37,784 nt of DNA from Prevotellaceae bacterium (GTDB lineage: Bacteria > Bacteroidota > Bacteroidia > Bacteroidales > Bacteroidaceae): assembly GCA_029218445.1 (NCBI GenBank), contig JAQXRI010000015.1, forward strand, positions 1 through 37,784, given 5' to 3'. Below are positions 1 to 8,594 of the stretch, one piece after another (position 1 is the first letter of the stretch; every line of letters begins with the position of its first letter). The notes below the pieces were generated by a model, which was not told the origin of the DNA, ran no database searches, and worked only from the letters and a program-made list of their open reading frames with translations. Made by a program: the position numbers and the translations under genes.

Positions 1-62
1 GCAGCGTGAAACTAATGAGAGTTATATAGCTAAGACAGAATTGACATCAACATTATGATTTC

Positions 63-2285
63 ATGAGGAAAGAACTAAATTATACCATTCATACCATCGT
101 GGCAGTTGGCATTATGACAGCCACAGCATTGGTTTCATGCAGCCGTGGGATGAACGCCTTCGACGACAGTGCCTACAACACAACGCAGTCGGAGAAGTAC
201 CAAAAGGGATGGACCGAACAATTCGGGCCTACCGACCCGCAACAGAACTGGAACATGGCAACAAGGACAAAAGCCACGGTTACCATACAGGAAGACGCAT
301 TGGCCGAATATATAATAATGGTATATGAGTCGAACCCTCTGACCAACGTCAACGCAGCCCTACTGAGAAAGGTAGAGGTAAAGACAAACGCAGCGGGATA
401 TGCCGCATCGACATTTGATCTTGACGTGCCAAAAGGCGAAAAGATTCTCTATGTTGCAAGAATGGACAGCCACAACCGACGCGTATTCAAGACAGCGGAA
501 GTTACGGCCGACGGACTGAGCGCAGCCTTCGGATATACCTCGACAGAACAGGCCAAGACAAGAGGCTTGACTTCAGGAGAAATACCAACCATGACTTCGC
601 CCTACTCGCTGACGGAGGTCAACGAAATGCTTTCGTCGGGACGCAACATTAACGACGGAATGGTGCCAAACATGTATTGGATAGAAGGAACCAACAAACT
701 TCAGGATGGAGCGACATTGGGAGGCATCGGCTACTGGTCGGACACATATACGGCGGTGCTGACAAGCGAACTGACTGTAGGCCAGTCGTCGCTGAACATG
801 ACCAACGTGTGGCGAAAAGACACCAACGCGACCGACTACATTGGCAACCTGCTTGGCACGGGCAAAAGGGTAAGGCTCGTAGTGGGCAACGGAGGAATAC
901 TGAAATTTGCAAACAATCCCGACATACTGGGCATCGACATAATAATAGCCGACGGAGGAAAGGTGCAGTTTGACAATCAGGCTACACTGAAGGCAAACAC
1001 GAGAATAGTGATAATGCCAGGCGGCGAGCTCACATCGAACAGCCTCATCGACTTTACGACAGGCGAGCTGATATACAACAACGGCACGCTGACCACTACA
1101 AGGCTCAACATCAACTTCGGGCCGGTATATAACGGAAGCAACGGCGTGATAAACGCCACAGAAAGAATAACGCTGGCCAACACCACTGAAACGACAGTGC
1201 TGACAAACTTCGGCCACATAACTACGAAGCGAATAACCGGCGACAAAGACTATCAGCAGGCCGGCACCGACTGTCAAGGCACGGTGAACAACATGTGCAA
1301 CATTACAGCCACAGAGGAGTTTACCGTAAACTACCTCAATCTTGGAGCCAACTCTGAAATATCAACTGAACTGATGAGCTTCCAAGGCGGCGTAACGCTT
1401 CGTGAAAACTCGATATTGAGAAGCAAGCGACTGAGAATGAACCTTACCGATATAAAATATGTGGGAGCATCGACAGGAGCAGCCTTGATTTCGACCAATA
1501 AAGTGGAATACGTGAATGTGGGTGACGGAGCGCACCACATGTCGGGAAACATTTGGTTTGAGGCCGACGAATACGGCTCGACCGACGAAGAGAAGGCAAA
1601 CTTCGCCAACACCATTCTCGAAACGGCAACGGCAGGCAATCTGTTGGGAGTGTCGAAAGTGGGCGAGGCAAACATAAGCATAGCAGGCGATGCCGACGGA
1701 TGTATAGCCATAGGCAACACTCCATCGACACCCGAACCGCCACAGGACACTCCAGGACTTTGGATAATAGCCTGTGAAGACCTCGGCAGCACCGACGACT
1801 ACGACTTCAACGACATTGTGATAAGCGTAGCCTACGAACCCGGCTCGACAACAGCCACCGTAACGCCATTGGCGGCAGGCGGCACGCTGGAAGCCCACGT
1901 GTATTGGGGTGAGGAAGACCTGGGCGAGATACACGAATGGCTCGGCTACTCAAAGGGCGACAACGGATTGTACCCCATGATAAATACCGGCGGCACCACA
2001 ACAGGCAGCGGCACACCAAGGACGCTGAACGTGGGAAGCAACTTCTCGTTGGCCGACAACATGGGAGGATTTAACATAGTCGTTACCAATCAGCTGCAGA
2101 CGATACGCATCAGCGGACCGCAAGCCGGAAAGGCACCACAGATGTTCCTCGTCAAGGGCAGCTGGAGATGGCCAAAGGAAAAGGTCAAGATACAAGCGGC
2201 ATATCCCGACTTCGGCAAATGGAACGGCGACGCATCAAACATCGACTGGTGCAAGAATCCGGCAAATGGGATAATTTGGAATTAA
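63..2285 (+). CDS. LruC-domain (DUF4842) lipoprotein, long form with central repeat region
   Basis: A 740-residue predicted lipoprotein. It begins with a lipoprotein signal peptide ending in the lipobox LVSC (Cys26). An N-terminal domain (about 30-165) carries a QQNWN motif that is matched by HDWN in the two neighbouring proteins. A central region (about 200-530) is rich in N-G-T and G-G-x-L turns and resembles a beta-helix or beta-solenoid. The C-terminus (about 565-735) is the LruC/DUF4842 domain, with the hallmark DYDFNDIVISV and a final WRWPKE segment. LruC domains occur in Leptospira and Bacteroidota envelope proteins, and their molecular role is not established. The start is the ATG that opens the signal peptide. 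It lies 152 bp before a paralogue on the same strand, with a hairpin terminator between them. Outer-membrane, possibly surface, location is inferred. The 62 bases before it show no recognisable gene or promoter. Confidence 0.85.
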   Translation: MRKELNYTIHTIVAVGIMTATALVSCSRGMNAFDDSAYNTTQSEKYQKGWTEQFGPTDPQQNWNMATRTKATVTIQEDALAEYIIMVYESNPLTNVNAALLRKVEVKTNAAGYAASTFDLDVPKGEKILYVARMDSHNRRVFKTAEVTADGLSAAFGYTSTEQAKTRGLTSGEIPTMTSPYSLTEVNEMLSSGRNINDGMVPNMYWIEGTNKLQDGATLGGIGYWSDTYTAVLTSELTVGQSSLNMTNVWRKDTNATDYIGNLLGTGKRVRLVVGNGGILKFANNPDILGIDIIIADGGKVQFDNQATLKANTRIVIMPGGELTSNSLIDFTTGELIYNNGTLTTTRLNINFGPVYNGSNGVINATERITLANTTETTVLTNFGHITTKRITGDKDYQQAGTDCQGTVNNMCNITATEEFTVNYLNLGANSEISTELMSFQGGVTLRENSILRSKRLRMNLTDIKYVGASTGAALISTNKVEYVNVGDGAHHMSGNIWFEADEYGSTDEEKANFANTILETATAGNLLGVSKVGEANISIAGDADGCIAIGNTPSTPEPPQDTPGLWIIACEDLGSTDDYDFNDIVISVAYEPGSTTATVTPLAAGGTLEAHVYWGEEDLGEIHEWLGYSKGDNGLYPMINTGGTTTGSGTPRTLNVGSNFSLADNMGGFNIVVTNQLQTIRISGPQAGKAPQMFLVKGSWRWPKEKVKIQAAYPDFGKWNGDASNIDWCKNPANGIIWN

Positions 2286-2321
2286 GACATATCATTTAAG
2301 CATCATTAATAGAATCTATCC

Positions 2322-2362
2322 GCGCAACTTCACCCGTGAGGGCCATAGGTTGCGCTTTTTTT
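2322..2362 (+). terminator. Rho-independent terminator after the first LruC gene
   Basis: The arms GCGCAAC and GTTGCGC enclose a loop of about 16 nt and are followed by a run of T. The hairpin lies about 35 nt after the stop codon. It implies that the second LruC gene has its own promoter, and one is seen just downstream. Confidence 0.75.
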
Positions 2363-2407
2363 ATAGTTAAAAACCATAAAAACAGAACAACGAAAGAATA
2401 AAATTAT

Positions 2408-2415
2408 TACCTTTG
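2408..2415 (+). promoter_or_regulatory. Bacteroidota -7 element (TACCTTTG) for the second LruC gene
   Basis: TACCTTTG matches the Bacteroidota sigma-ABfr -7 consensus TAnnTTTG and sits 22 nt before the ATG at 2438. No clear TTTG -33 element is visible at the expected distance, so support rests on the -7 box and its position after a terminator. Confidence 0.5.
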
Positions 2416-2437
2416 CAGACGGATTGGAAAAAAATTA

Positions 2438-4579
2438 ATGAACAATAAACTAAGACAAAGCTATATGAGAAAAATCCACCACCTTAACCATGTTTCATTG
2501 CTTGCCGCAGTAGCTGCCATACTGACGACATCATGCAAGCATGACCAAATTGAGCAGATAGACTTCAACGCTGAACTGAACAAATATGTAGGTACATGGA
2601 ACGACAGTATCAAGAGTTCTATAGACCCTAACCACGACTGGAATACCTCCATAACGACTACAATAACCGTAAATTCGGCTTATGAAGGCACTTTACGCAT
2701 ATTCATGGAGAGAGTCTTCGGCAACACTGCGGCCTCACTCGTGACACAGGACATAGCCAAAGGCTCCACCGTGTTGACCATAGCAAAGCCGCAGAACGCC
2801 GACACGCTCTACGCCGTGATATACGACACAGAGGGATATATTAGGGAAATGCCATTTGAGGCAAAGGAAAGCACGCTGACCGTGGATTTCAGCGAGCAGA
2901 GCGCCAACCTACCCGCCATGGCCAAGACAAGGAGCATCACCAGCGCATTCAACTTTGCCAATGAGCTCAACGACTACAAAAACGGCATTCCCAAAGGCAC
3001 AAAAAACTCAAACGCCTATCAGGGACAAGCCGACAACTACAAAGTAAACAAAGCCGACAGCAACGTCAACCTTTATAACGGCAACTGCAACCTGTACTTC
3101 GGCAGCGGCGACTACGACATTGCCAACTACTTCTATGCAGGCTACAACTCAAACGTCTATCTGCTGCCCGGAGCCAAGGTAAAGCTGCACAACATGAGCG
3201 ACGGTTGTCGTGTGTTTGTGGCCGAAGGCGCAACGCTCGACGTCAGCGAGTTTGACTTCAACTCGTCGAGCCATGTCTATAACCGTGGAACCATAAAGGC
3301 AAAACGATACACCATAAACAATTCGGGAATACTGTTCAACAACGGCACCATTGAGGCCGGCGACCTTTACGTTGCCAACTGGAACTCGCAGTTTGTAAAC
3401 GCCGGCACGGCCAACCTCGAAAGCGTCAACATCAATGGCGGCTCGCACCTGAAGAACATGGGCACGATGGACATCACAGGCACGACAAACATCAACAGCA
3501 ACAACAACAGCTGGGTGAACGACGGACAATACACCACCAACGACTGGATATACACCGATGGCTCGTACGACGTGATAAACAACTGTCGGCTGACAGTGAA
3601 AAACCTCATGAGCATAGCCACGGGCCAAAGCTCAAAGGGATATTGCGACCTGAAGATGGATGGCGGTTCGAGCGTAGTGACCAAGGACTTCTACATCGAC
3701 AAGGGCTATGTCTCGATGGGGTCAAGCAGTTTGCTGAAAGTGACGGGCACCGCCTACATGAACGTCACCAACGCCTACTACGGATTCTATGGCGATGGCA
3801 GCAGTCCCTCAATACTACAGGCTGCCAAGATAGTCAAGGGCGACATGTATGGCGGCAACCAGGGCAACGCCAACTACATAACATATTCGGGCAACATAAT
3901 AGTAGCCACCGACAGCCACTTCGCACAAGGCTTCAACGGAAGCATACCTTTCTACACACTGGCAGGAGGCGCAAAGATGGCAAGCTCGCAGAACGGAGCC
4001 AACGTCAACATTCCGTCGGGCACCTGCACACCGGGCTACACGGGCACGAGCACCCCTCCATCAATACCCACAATGAACTATTTCTACGCCTATGAAGACA
4101 TGGGTGGCGAGGGCGACTTCGACTTCAACGACGTTGTATTGGGAGCATCGGCTCCCGTCAACGGCAAAACCACGATAACGCTGTTTGCCGCAGGCGGAAC
4201 GCTTAGCACCAAGGTGTATCTCGGCACTCAACTGATATGCAGCGAGGTACACGAAAAGTTTGAAGTAAGCAAGGAGACAATGGTCAACACATTCAGCAAG
4301 AACGAGAAGCCTGCGCAAGTGCTTGGCACCTTCAACATTCCCAAAGGCCAAACGGCAGCCACACTCGATCTGGCCATCTCGGTATATAACGGCCACCGCT
4401 CAGTTACGATAGAGCCAAACAAGGAATACGGAAAGGTGCCATTGGCCATAATGGTAAACGGCAACGGCTCAAGCGGACTTTGGAACTGGCCTAAAGAACA
4501 GCAGAGCATTACCATAGCTTATCCGCAGTTCTACGAGTGGGTGTCCGACAAGACCACACGCATCGACTGGTGGCGATGA
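2438..4579 (+). CDS. LruC-domain (DUF4842) lipoprotein, long form with Asn/Gly-rich central solenoid
   Basis: A 713-residue paralogue of the preceding gene. The lipobox is LTTSC; a second Met at 2465 also opens a good signal peptide and could be the real start. The N-terminal domain has PNHDWNTS. The centre (about 190-520) has recurring segments such as YNRGTIKA, FNNGTIEA, VNAGTANL and KNMGTMDI, spaced roughly 15-22 residues, as in a right-handed beta-helix. The C-terminal LruC domain (about 545-713) has FDFNDVVLGAS, an AAGGTL segment and WNWPKE. Acidic residues just after the lipidated Cys (CKHDQIEQ) would suit a Bacteroidota surface-export signal, which is an inference. It ends 16 bp from the convergent third LruC gene. 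Function is unknown; adhesion or surface assembly are guesses. Confidence 0.85.
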   Translation: MNNKLRQSYMRKIHHLNHVSLLAAVAAILTTSCKHDQIEQIDFNAELNKYVGTWNDSIKSSIDPNHDWNTSITTTITVNSAYEGTLRIFMERVFGNTAASLVTQDIAKGSTVLTIAKPQNADTLYAVIYDTEGYIREMPFEAKESTLTVDFSEQSANLPAMAKTRSITSAFNFANELNDYKNGIPKGTKNSNAYQGQADNYKVNKADSNVNLYNGNCNLYFGSGDYDIANYFYAGYNSNVYLLPGAKVKLHNMSDGCRVFVAEGATLDVSEFDFNSSSHVYNRGTIKAKRYTINNSGILFNNGTIEAGDLYVANWNSQFVNAGTANLESVNINGGSHLKNMGTMDITGTTNINSNNNSWVNDGQYTTNDWIYTDGSYDVINNCRLTVKNLMSIATGQSSKGYCDLKMDGGSSVVTKDFYIDKGYVSMGSSSLLKVTGTAYMNVTNAYYGFYGDGSSPSILQAAKIVKGDMYGGNQGNANYITYSGNIIVATDSHFAQGFNGSIPFYTLAGGAKMASSQNGANVNIPSGTCTPGYTGTSTPPSIPTMNYFYAYEDMGGEGDFDFNDVVLGASAPVNGKTTITLFAAGGTLSTKVYLGTQLICSEVHEKFEVSKETMVNTFSKNEKPAQVLGTFNIPKGQTAATLDLAISVYNGHRSVTIEPNKEYGKVPLAIMVNGNGSSGLWNWPKEQQSITIAYPQFYEWVSDKTTRIDWWR

Positions 4580-4595
4580 GAAGCCGCAGGCGGCG

Positions 4596-5903
4596 TCAGT
4601 TCATCGGATACACCGACTCTCTGTTGGGATAGTGATACCAACCTTGGGCTTCCGTGTTGTTGCGGTTGCGCGCCCATGCTCCAAAGGAGTACTGTCCCTG
4701 CTGATAGGCACCTTCGTAGTAGTTTACGTCCGACGAATACTTTCCTATTGGCGTTCCCTCTATGGGATATTGTATCTTGTCGGGCACCATAAGCGCCCAT
4801 GGAATATAGCCGATGGTGGTGGGATAGTCGTTTATTGCACGCATACCGAAGAACGGATGCCTGTGTATCTCATAGAACGAGGCATTATAGCTCGTAGTGA
4901 TGAAGATGTCGAGGTTGGAGAAATTGAAGTCGTTGAAGGCCTCGTCGTCGTTGAAGGCAAGGCGGTATGTCGAAACCTTTACGTCGGCCTTCTCCCACTC
5001 AGGATCATCCATTTCATCGAGGGTGTTGATGGCATAACGAGGCACCAACGTGCCTGCAACGTCCAGTTTTCCGCCGTTTAGTGCATAGTGCGAGTCGTTG
5101 AACAAGTCTATGCGCACACAGCCGTCTTTGGTAAGCCTCACCTCACCCTTTGGGTCGTCGAAGAAGACATCGCCATACCTGTAGTATTTCCATTCCGCAC
5201 GGGGCATGGTGAAAGTCGGCGAAACCATATTGGGCTTTATGTCGGCAAGACGCATTGAGCACGCCAACGGCCTGTTGCCTCCCGAAGCTCTCAAGCGCAC
5301 GGTAATGTCAATATAGTTGGCCGAATCGTTCATTGCCTTAGCACTCTTGCTGTAGCTTACACCAAGCACGAGGTCGTTGAAGTCGAAATCACCGCTTTCA
5401 GGATAGGTTTCCTCAAAGCAAAAGGTATATTCCACGTCGTTTGGCTGAGTCAACAAAGGCGGTACTTGGTTAAAGCCGGCTTCCGACTGAACATAGACCG
5501 TATTGTTTGTTATGTTGTATAAGCCTCGTGCCACGCACACGTCGCGGTTGTAAACCACGACATATACAGCTGAACTACTGTCGTCCTTGCCCAGGTTGAA
5601 CTTCAGCGATCCATAGCCGCTGACTACGCCCGAAGCCAACCTTGTAGCTTCGCGTGGACCAGTAGGATCGATATCATATATGGCGATGACATATTCACCT
5701 TCAGGCGACGCCGCAAGGTCAAACACGGCCGTAACCGTCTTCGTCAAGTTCCAATCGTGCAAAGTATCAAGTTCCGACACGGGGAAGGAGTTCGACAACA
5801 GCTCTTCATAACGGTGCTGGTCAAAATAGTCGTTTTTGCACGATGGCATGACGAATGCCGCCAAAGCCAACAGTGCTGATAATATAACCGTTGTTCTTTT
5901 CAT
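4596..5903 (-). CDS. LruC-domain (DUF4842) lipoprotein, short form
   Basis: The ORF track opens at 5969, but a TATCTTTG promoter box lies inside those first codons and a clean lipoprotein signal (MKRTT...VMPSC) begins at 5903, so I place the start there (435 aa). After the lipobox come an N-terminal domain with LHDWNLTK (about 45-150), like its two neighbours, and directly a LruC domain with SGDFDFNDLVLGVSYS (about 160-435). The central repeat region of the other two is absent. The last 40 residues are Tyr/Asn-rich and do not follow the WxWPKE ending of the other two. It is convergent with the second LruC gene. The shared N-terminal and LruC domains suggest that all three act in one surface structure or are alternative versions of one; this is inference. 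Confidence 0.82.
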   Translation of the reverse strand: MKRTTVILSALLALAAFVMPSCKNDYFDQHRYEELLSNSFPVSELDTLHDWNLTKTVTAVFDLAASPEGEYVIAIYDIDPTGPREATRLASGVVSGYGSLKFNLGKDDSSSAVYVVVYNRDVCVARGLYNITNNTVYVQSEAGFNQVPPLLTQPNDVEYTFCFEETYPESGDFDFNDLVLGVSYSKSAKAMNDSANYIDITVRLRASGGNRPLACSMRLADIKPNMVSPTFTMPRAEWKYYRYGDVFFDDPKGEVRLTKDGCVRIDLFNDSHYALNGGKLDVAGTLVPRYAINTLDEMDDPEWEKADVKVSTYRLAFNDDEAFNDFNFSNLDIFITTSYNASFYEIHRHPFFGMRAINDYPTTIGYIPWALMVPDKIQYPIEGTPIGKYSSDVNYYEGAYQQGQYSFGAWARNRNNTEAQGWYHYPNRESVYPMN

Positions 5904-5937
5904 AAACATTATTATATATATAAGATGTATTAGAGTG

Positions 5938-5945
5938 CAAAGATA
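5938..5945 (-). promoter_or_regulatory. Bacteroidota -7 element (TATCTTTG) for the short LruC gene
   Basis: On the minus strand TATCTTTG fits TAnnTTTG and lies 34 nt before the ATG at 5903. No good TTTG -33 box is seen. The box overlaps the codons upstream of 5903 in the ORF track, which argues for the shorter start. Confidence 0.5.
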
Positions 5946-6006
5946 ATGGAAAAATACGACTATTAACATACTTCAGCGTTAAAAAAAGCAAGTTTTGACG
6001 AAAACG

Positions 6007-6038
6007 CTTGGAAAAATGAAAGGAAACCACTAATTTTG
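6007..6038 (+). promoter_or_regulatory. Promoter for ung
   Basis: TAATTTTG (6031-6038) matches the -7 consensus. CTTG (6007-6010), 20 nt upstream, is one base off the TTTG -33 element. It sits 20 nt before the ung start codon. Confidence 0.5.
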
Positions 6039-6058
6039 TAGTCAAATAGATGTAATTT

Positions 6059-6724
6059 ATGAATGTAAAGATAGAAGAATCATGGCGACAGCAACTGGCC
6101 GAAGAGTTCGACAAGCCCTACTTTGCCAGTCTCGTAGGCTTTGTGCGCCAAGAATATCAGCAAACTACATGCTATCCGCCTGGACAGCTAATATTCAACG
6201 CCTTCAATTTGTGTCCTTTCGACAAGGTGAAGGTAGTAATCATCGGGCAGGACCCATACCACGAGCCGGGTCAGGCCCATGGACTCAGTTTCTCGGTAAA
6301 CGACGGCATAGCTTTTCCGCCTTCGCTTGTCAACATATTCAAGGAGATACAGGCCGACCTCGGCACGCCGATGCCTGCCAGCGGAAACCTTACTCGATGG
6401 GCTCAGCAAGGAGTGCTGCTACTCAACGCCACGCTCACCGTCCGCGCCCATCAAGCAGCAAGCCATCAGCGCAAAGGCTGGGAGGAGTTTACCGACGCTG
6501 CCATTAAGGCCCTCAACGCGCGACGCAACCACATCGTGTTTATCCTTTGGGGCGGCTATGCTCGCAGCAAGGCACCACTCATCGACCCCTCGCGCCACCT
6601 GATACTCCAGTCAGTCCATCCCTCGCCATTGTCGGCCAACCGAGGCGGCTGGTTTGGAAACCACCACTTCTCACGGGCAAACGACTATCTGCGAGAGAAT
6701 GGAATGGAAGAAATAAGATGGTAA
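6059..6724 (+). CDS. ung: Uracil-DNA glycosylase, family 1
   Basis: This enzyme excises uracil from DNA as the first step of base-excision repair in the cytoplasm. The 221-residue length is normal for family 1. The water-activating motif GQDPYH is at residues 63-68 (Asp65), followed by the uracil-binding AHGLSFS segment. The leucine-loop motif HPSPLSA is at 187-193 (His187). The start follows a good -7 box and gives the usual family N-terminus with the W...LAEEF pattern. A DUF3109 gene follows after 29 nt and is probably co-transcribed. Nothing unusual was seen in the sequence. Confidence 0.97.
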   Translation: MNVKIEESWRQQLAEEFDKPYFASLVGFVRQEYQQTTCYPPGQLIFNAFNLCPFDKVKVVIIGQDPYHEPGQAHGLSFSVNDGIAFPPSLVNIFKEIQADLGTPMPASGNLTRWAQQGVLLLNATLTVRAHQAASHQRKGWEEFTDAAIKALNARRNHIVFILWGGYARSKAPLIDPSRHLILQSVHPSPLSANRGGWFGNHHFSRANDYLRENGMEEIRW

Positions 6725-6753
6725 GATAACTTCAAAATACTGAGCAAAAAAAC

Positions 6754-7338
6754 ATGTTTTTCCAAATTGACAACGTTCTTGTAACGACCGACATACTTAC
6801 CGAAAAGTTCTGCTGCGACCTCGACGCCTGCAAGGGGCAATGCTGTGTGGAAGGCGATGCAGGCGCACCCGTAACACTCGACGAGGTGGCTGCGATAGAA
6901 AACTCGCTCGACACCGTGTGGAACGACCTCACGGCCTCGGCCCAAGCCGTGATAGACAAGCAGGGAGTGGCATATACCGACCAGGAAGGCGACCTCGTGA
7001 CCAGCATCGTTGGAGGCAAGGACTGCGTGTTCACATGCCACGAAGACGGCTGCTGCCTCTGCACCCTCGAAAAGGCTTACAGGGCGGGCAAAGCCAAGTT
7101 CTGCAAGCCCATCAGCTGCGCCCTATACCCCATAAGGGAGGTGAGACTGAGCAACGGACTCATAGGCCTGAACTACCACCGCTGGGCAGTGTGCAGCGAC
7201 GCAGTGAAAAAAGGGAAGGAACTTGACCTTCCCATCTACAAATTCCTGAAAGAACCGCTCACGAGGCGGTTTGGCAGCGAATGGTACGAGATGCTCGAAG
7301 AGGCCGCACGCCAGTTTGCCAGCCAAGAAGGCGACTAA
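6754..7338 (+). CDS. DUF3109 family cysteine-rich protein
   Basis: A 194-residue soluble protein of the DUF3109 family, common in Bacteroidota and of unknown function. It has 13 cysteines in clusters: FCC at 19-21, C26, CC at 30-31, C91, C95, CC at 100-101, C103, C117, C122 and C147. The spacing resembles the CxxxCxxCC metal-cluster proteins related to YkgJ, so binding of zinc or an iron-sulfur cluster is plausible but unproven. There is no signal peptide or membrane segment. It sits 29 nt behind ung and may share its transcript. The last 23 bases of the coding region, including the first two bases of the stop codon, are repeated just downstream (see the direct repeat). Confidence 0.85.
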   Translation: MFFQIDNVLVTTDILTEKFCCDLDACKGQCCVEGDAGAPVTLDEVAAIENSLDTVWNDLTASAQAVIDKQGVAYTDQEGDLVTSIVGGKDCVFTCHEDGCCLCTLEKAYRAGKAKFCKPISCALYPIREVRLSNGLIGLNYHRWAVCSDAVKKGKELDLPIYKFLKEPLTRRFGSEWYEMLEEAARQFASQEGD

Positions 7339-7369
7339 CAAGAACTTTTGCCAGCCAAGAAGGCGACTA
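7315..7369. repeat. 23-bp direct repeat spanning the DUF3109 stop codon
   Basis: The 23-mer starting TTTGCCAGCCAAGAAGGCGA occurs at 7315-7337 and again at 7347-7369, with 9 nt between copies (period 32). The first copy contains the last codons of the DUF3109 gene and the TA of its stop. The second copy lies between that stop and the end of the convergent AraC gene. It looks like a recent tandem duplication. Confidence 0.9.
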
Positions 7370-7376
7370 CTAAGCA

Positions 7377-8258
7377 CTACGACCTGCGATATACCGTAGG
7401 CGACACGCCCACATGCTCGCGGAAAAACTTCCCAAGGAACGACTGGTTGGGAAAGTTCATTTCTTCGGCAATTTCCTTTATCGACTTTGTCGTAGTCTTC
7501 AGCATCACCCTCAGCTCAAGAGTCACATAGCTGTCAACCCACTCGTTGGGCGTACGTCCGCTCACGACCTTCACCGTTTCGGAAAGGTATTTTGGCGTTA
7601 TGCACAACTGTTCGGCATACCACCCCACCCTTCGCTCATGTCGAAAATGCTGTTCAACAAGGTGGATGAATCGGGTGAAGATTACATCTGCGCGTGACTG
7701 CCTTCGGCTTTCGCCTTGCTGCACTCTTACTATCACGTTGCTAAGGTCGTAGAACATGGCGAGAATCAGAGTCCTTACTATGTCGCGGCGGAAGCGGTTG
7801 TCCACCTCGCCCATCTTTCCTTTCAGCATAAAGAAATATTCGGTAAACAGCCTCACCTCGTCTTCCTTCAGCGTCACCACAGGATGGCTGCGTGCAAAGC
7901 AGAACAGCAGCGACACGTCGCTTACGTTGCTCATCACCTCGTAGAAGAATCCCACCGACATAATCATGAGCAGCCCGTCGGCATCATCGCTGGCCTGAAA
8001 GTTGTCAACAATATGCCTGTCGGAAATAATCACCAAGTCGTTTTGTGTTATTTTCAGCCTCTGCGTATCTACGGTAAACTCACATTCGCCACGTGTGCAT
8101 AGAGCCACGAGAATGAAAGTCATTCTTCGCGGACTTGTGGGCATAGAGCCTTTGTTGAGCTTGTCGCTCAGCAACACCTCGCCGTCGATAAAGTCGGCAT
8201 GGCTGTGGTCCACTTGCGTCAGCCGCAGGCTGAGGTCTATAATGTTTTTGTTTTGCAT
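7377..8258 (-). CDS. AraC-family transcriptional regulator
   Basis: A 293-residue DNA-binding regulator. The first 160 residues form a cupin-like sensing domain typical of AraC proteins (for example the stretch CEFTVDTQRLKITQNDLVII). The last 100 residues are the double helix-turn-helix AraC domain: the first helix pair contains YAEQLCITPKYLSETVK, and the second contains IKEIAEEMNFPNQSFLGKFF, ending in the family signature GVSPTVYRR. It converges on the DUF3109 gene with 38 nt between stops. Upstream are a nearby -7 box at 8310-8317 and, farther off, a second promoter followed by a strong hairpin terminator, so its leader may be attenuated. The target genes are unknown; the neighbouring susCD genes are possible, but they have their own HTCS. 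Confidence 0.9.
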   Translation of the reverse strand: MQNKNIIDLSLRLTQVDHSHADFIDGEVLLSDKLNKGSMPTSPRRMTFILVALCTRGECEFTVDTQRLKITQNDLVIISDRHIVDNFQASDDADGLLMIMSVGFFYEVMSNVSDVSLLFCFARSHPVVTLKEDEVRLFTEYFFMLKGKMGEVDNRFRRDIVRTLILAMFYDLSNVIVRVQQGESRRQSRADVIFTRFIHLVEQHFRHERRVGWYAEQLCITPKYLSETVKVVSGRTPNEWVDSYVTLELRVMLKTTTKSIKEIAEEMNFPNQSFLGKFFREHVGVSPTVYRRS

Positions 8259-8309
8259 AAAATAATCGTCCTCGTCAGTTTTTTATAGCCACATGTAAAA
8301 ATGGGCAGA

Positions 8310-8317
8310 CAAATTTA
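8310..8317 (-). promoter_or_regulatory. Candidate -7 element for the AraC-type gene
   Basis: TAAATTTG on the minus strand matches TAnnTTTG and lies 51 nt before the start codon. A TTTG occurs upstream, but the spacing is only 12 nt rather than about 19, so this is weak. Confidence 0.35.
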
Positions 8318-8383
8318 CTAAAAGTAAAGCAAACGGTAAAAACAATCTCTATTATTTATGCTATATTAACACACATACATATA

Positions 8384-8414
8384 TAAAAAAACACCCGCGT
8401 CATCTCGACGCGGG
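8384..8414 (-). terminator. Minus-strand hairpin terminator in the araC leader region
   Basis: A perfect 8-bp GC-rich stem (CCCGCGTC/GACGCGGG, 5-nt loop) is followed on the minus strand by TGTTTTTTTAT. It lies 126 nt upstream of the AraC start and about 320 nt beyond the susD terminator. It therefore ends a separate short transcript or acts as an attenuator. Confidence 0.75.
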
Positions 8415-8588
8415 GCTTTACCTAATAACTAACCTTAAATCACTAACTTTTTTTTAATTTAATGCAATTAACAACTTACCAAATCAATGTAACTGTATGA
8501 AAAACCATTTACTGCAATTCTAAATATATTAGCAGTTAAAGCTAAAAACCAATGTATGAATATTAAAAGTAACGTCTTTGTCTTTTTT
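8384..8588 (-). ncRNA. Candidate small RNA or attenuated leader, about 205 nt
   Basis: This span is bounded by a minus-strand TACCTTTG promoter box (8595-8602) and an intrinsic terminator (8384-8414). It has no convincing ORF; the longest ATG-initiated frame that I read is about 10 codons. It could be a free-standing small RNA or the 5' leader of the downstream AraC gene with a terminator that must be read through. I do not recognise a known RNA family. Confidence 0.35.
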
Positions 8589-8594
8589 CTGGTG

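Noticed and set aside
573-1277. Minus-strand ORF of 234 aa inside the first LruC gene
   Set aside because: It is a shadow frame, with no domain and no promoter.
4579-4600. GC-rich hairpin (GCCGC/GCGGC) between the convergent LruC genes
   Set aside because: The loop is too short for the full stem and there is no T-run on either strand.
8461-8560. Tiny ORFs (about 8-10 codons) in the candidate small RNA, possible leader peptide
   Set aside because: They are too short, with no ribosome-binding signal and no run of regulatory codons.
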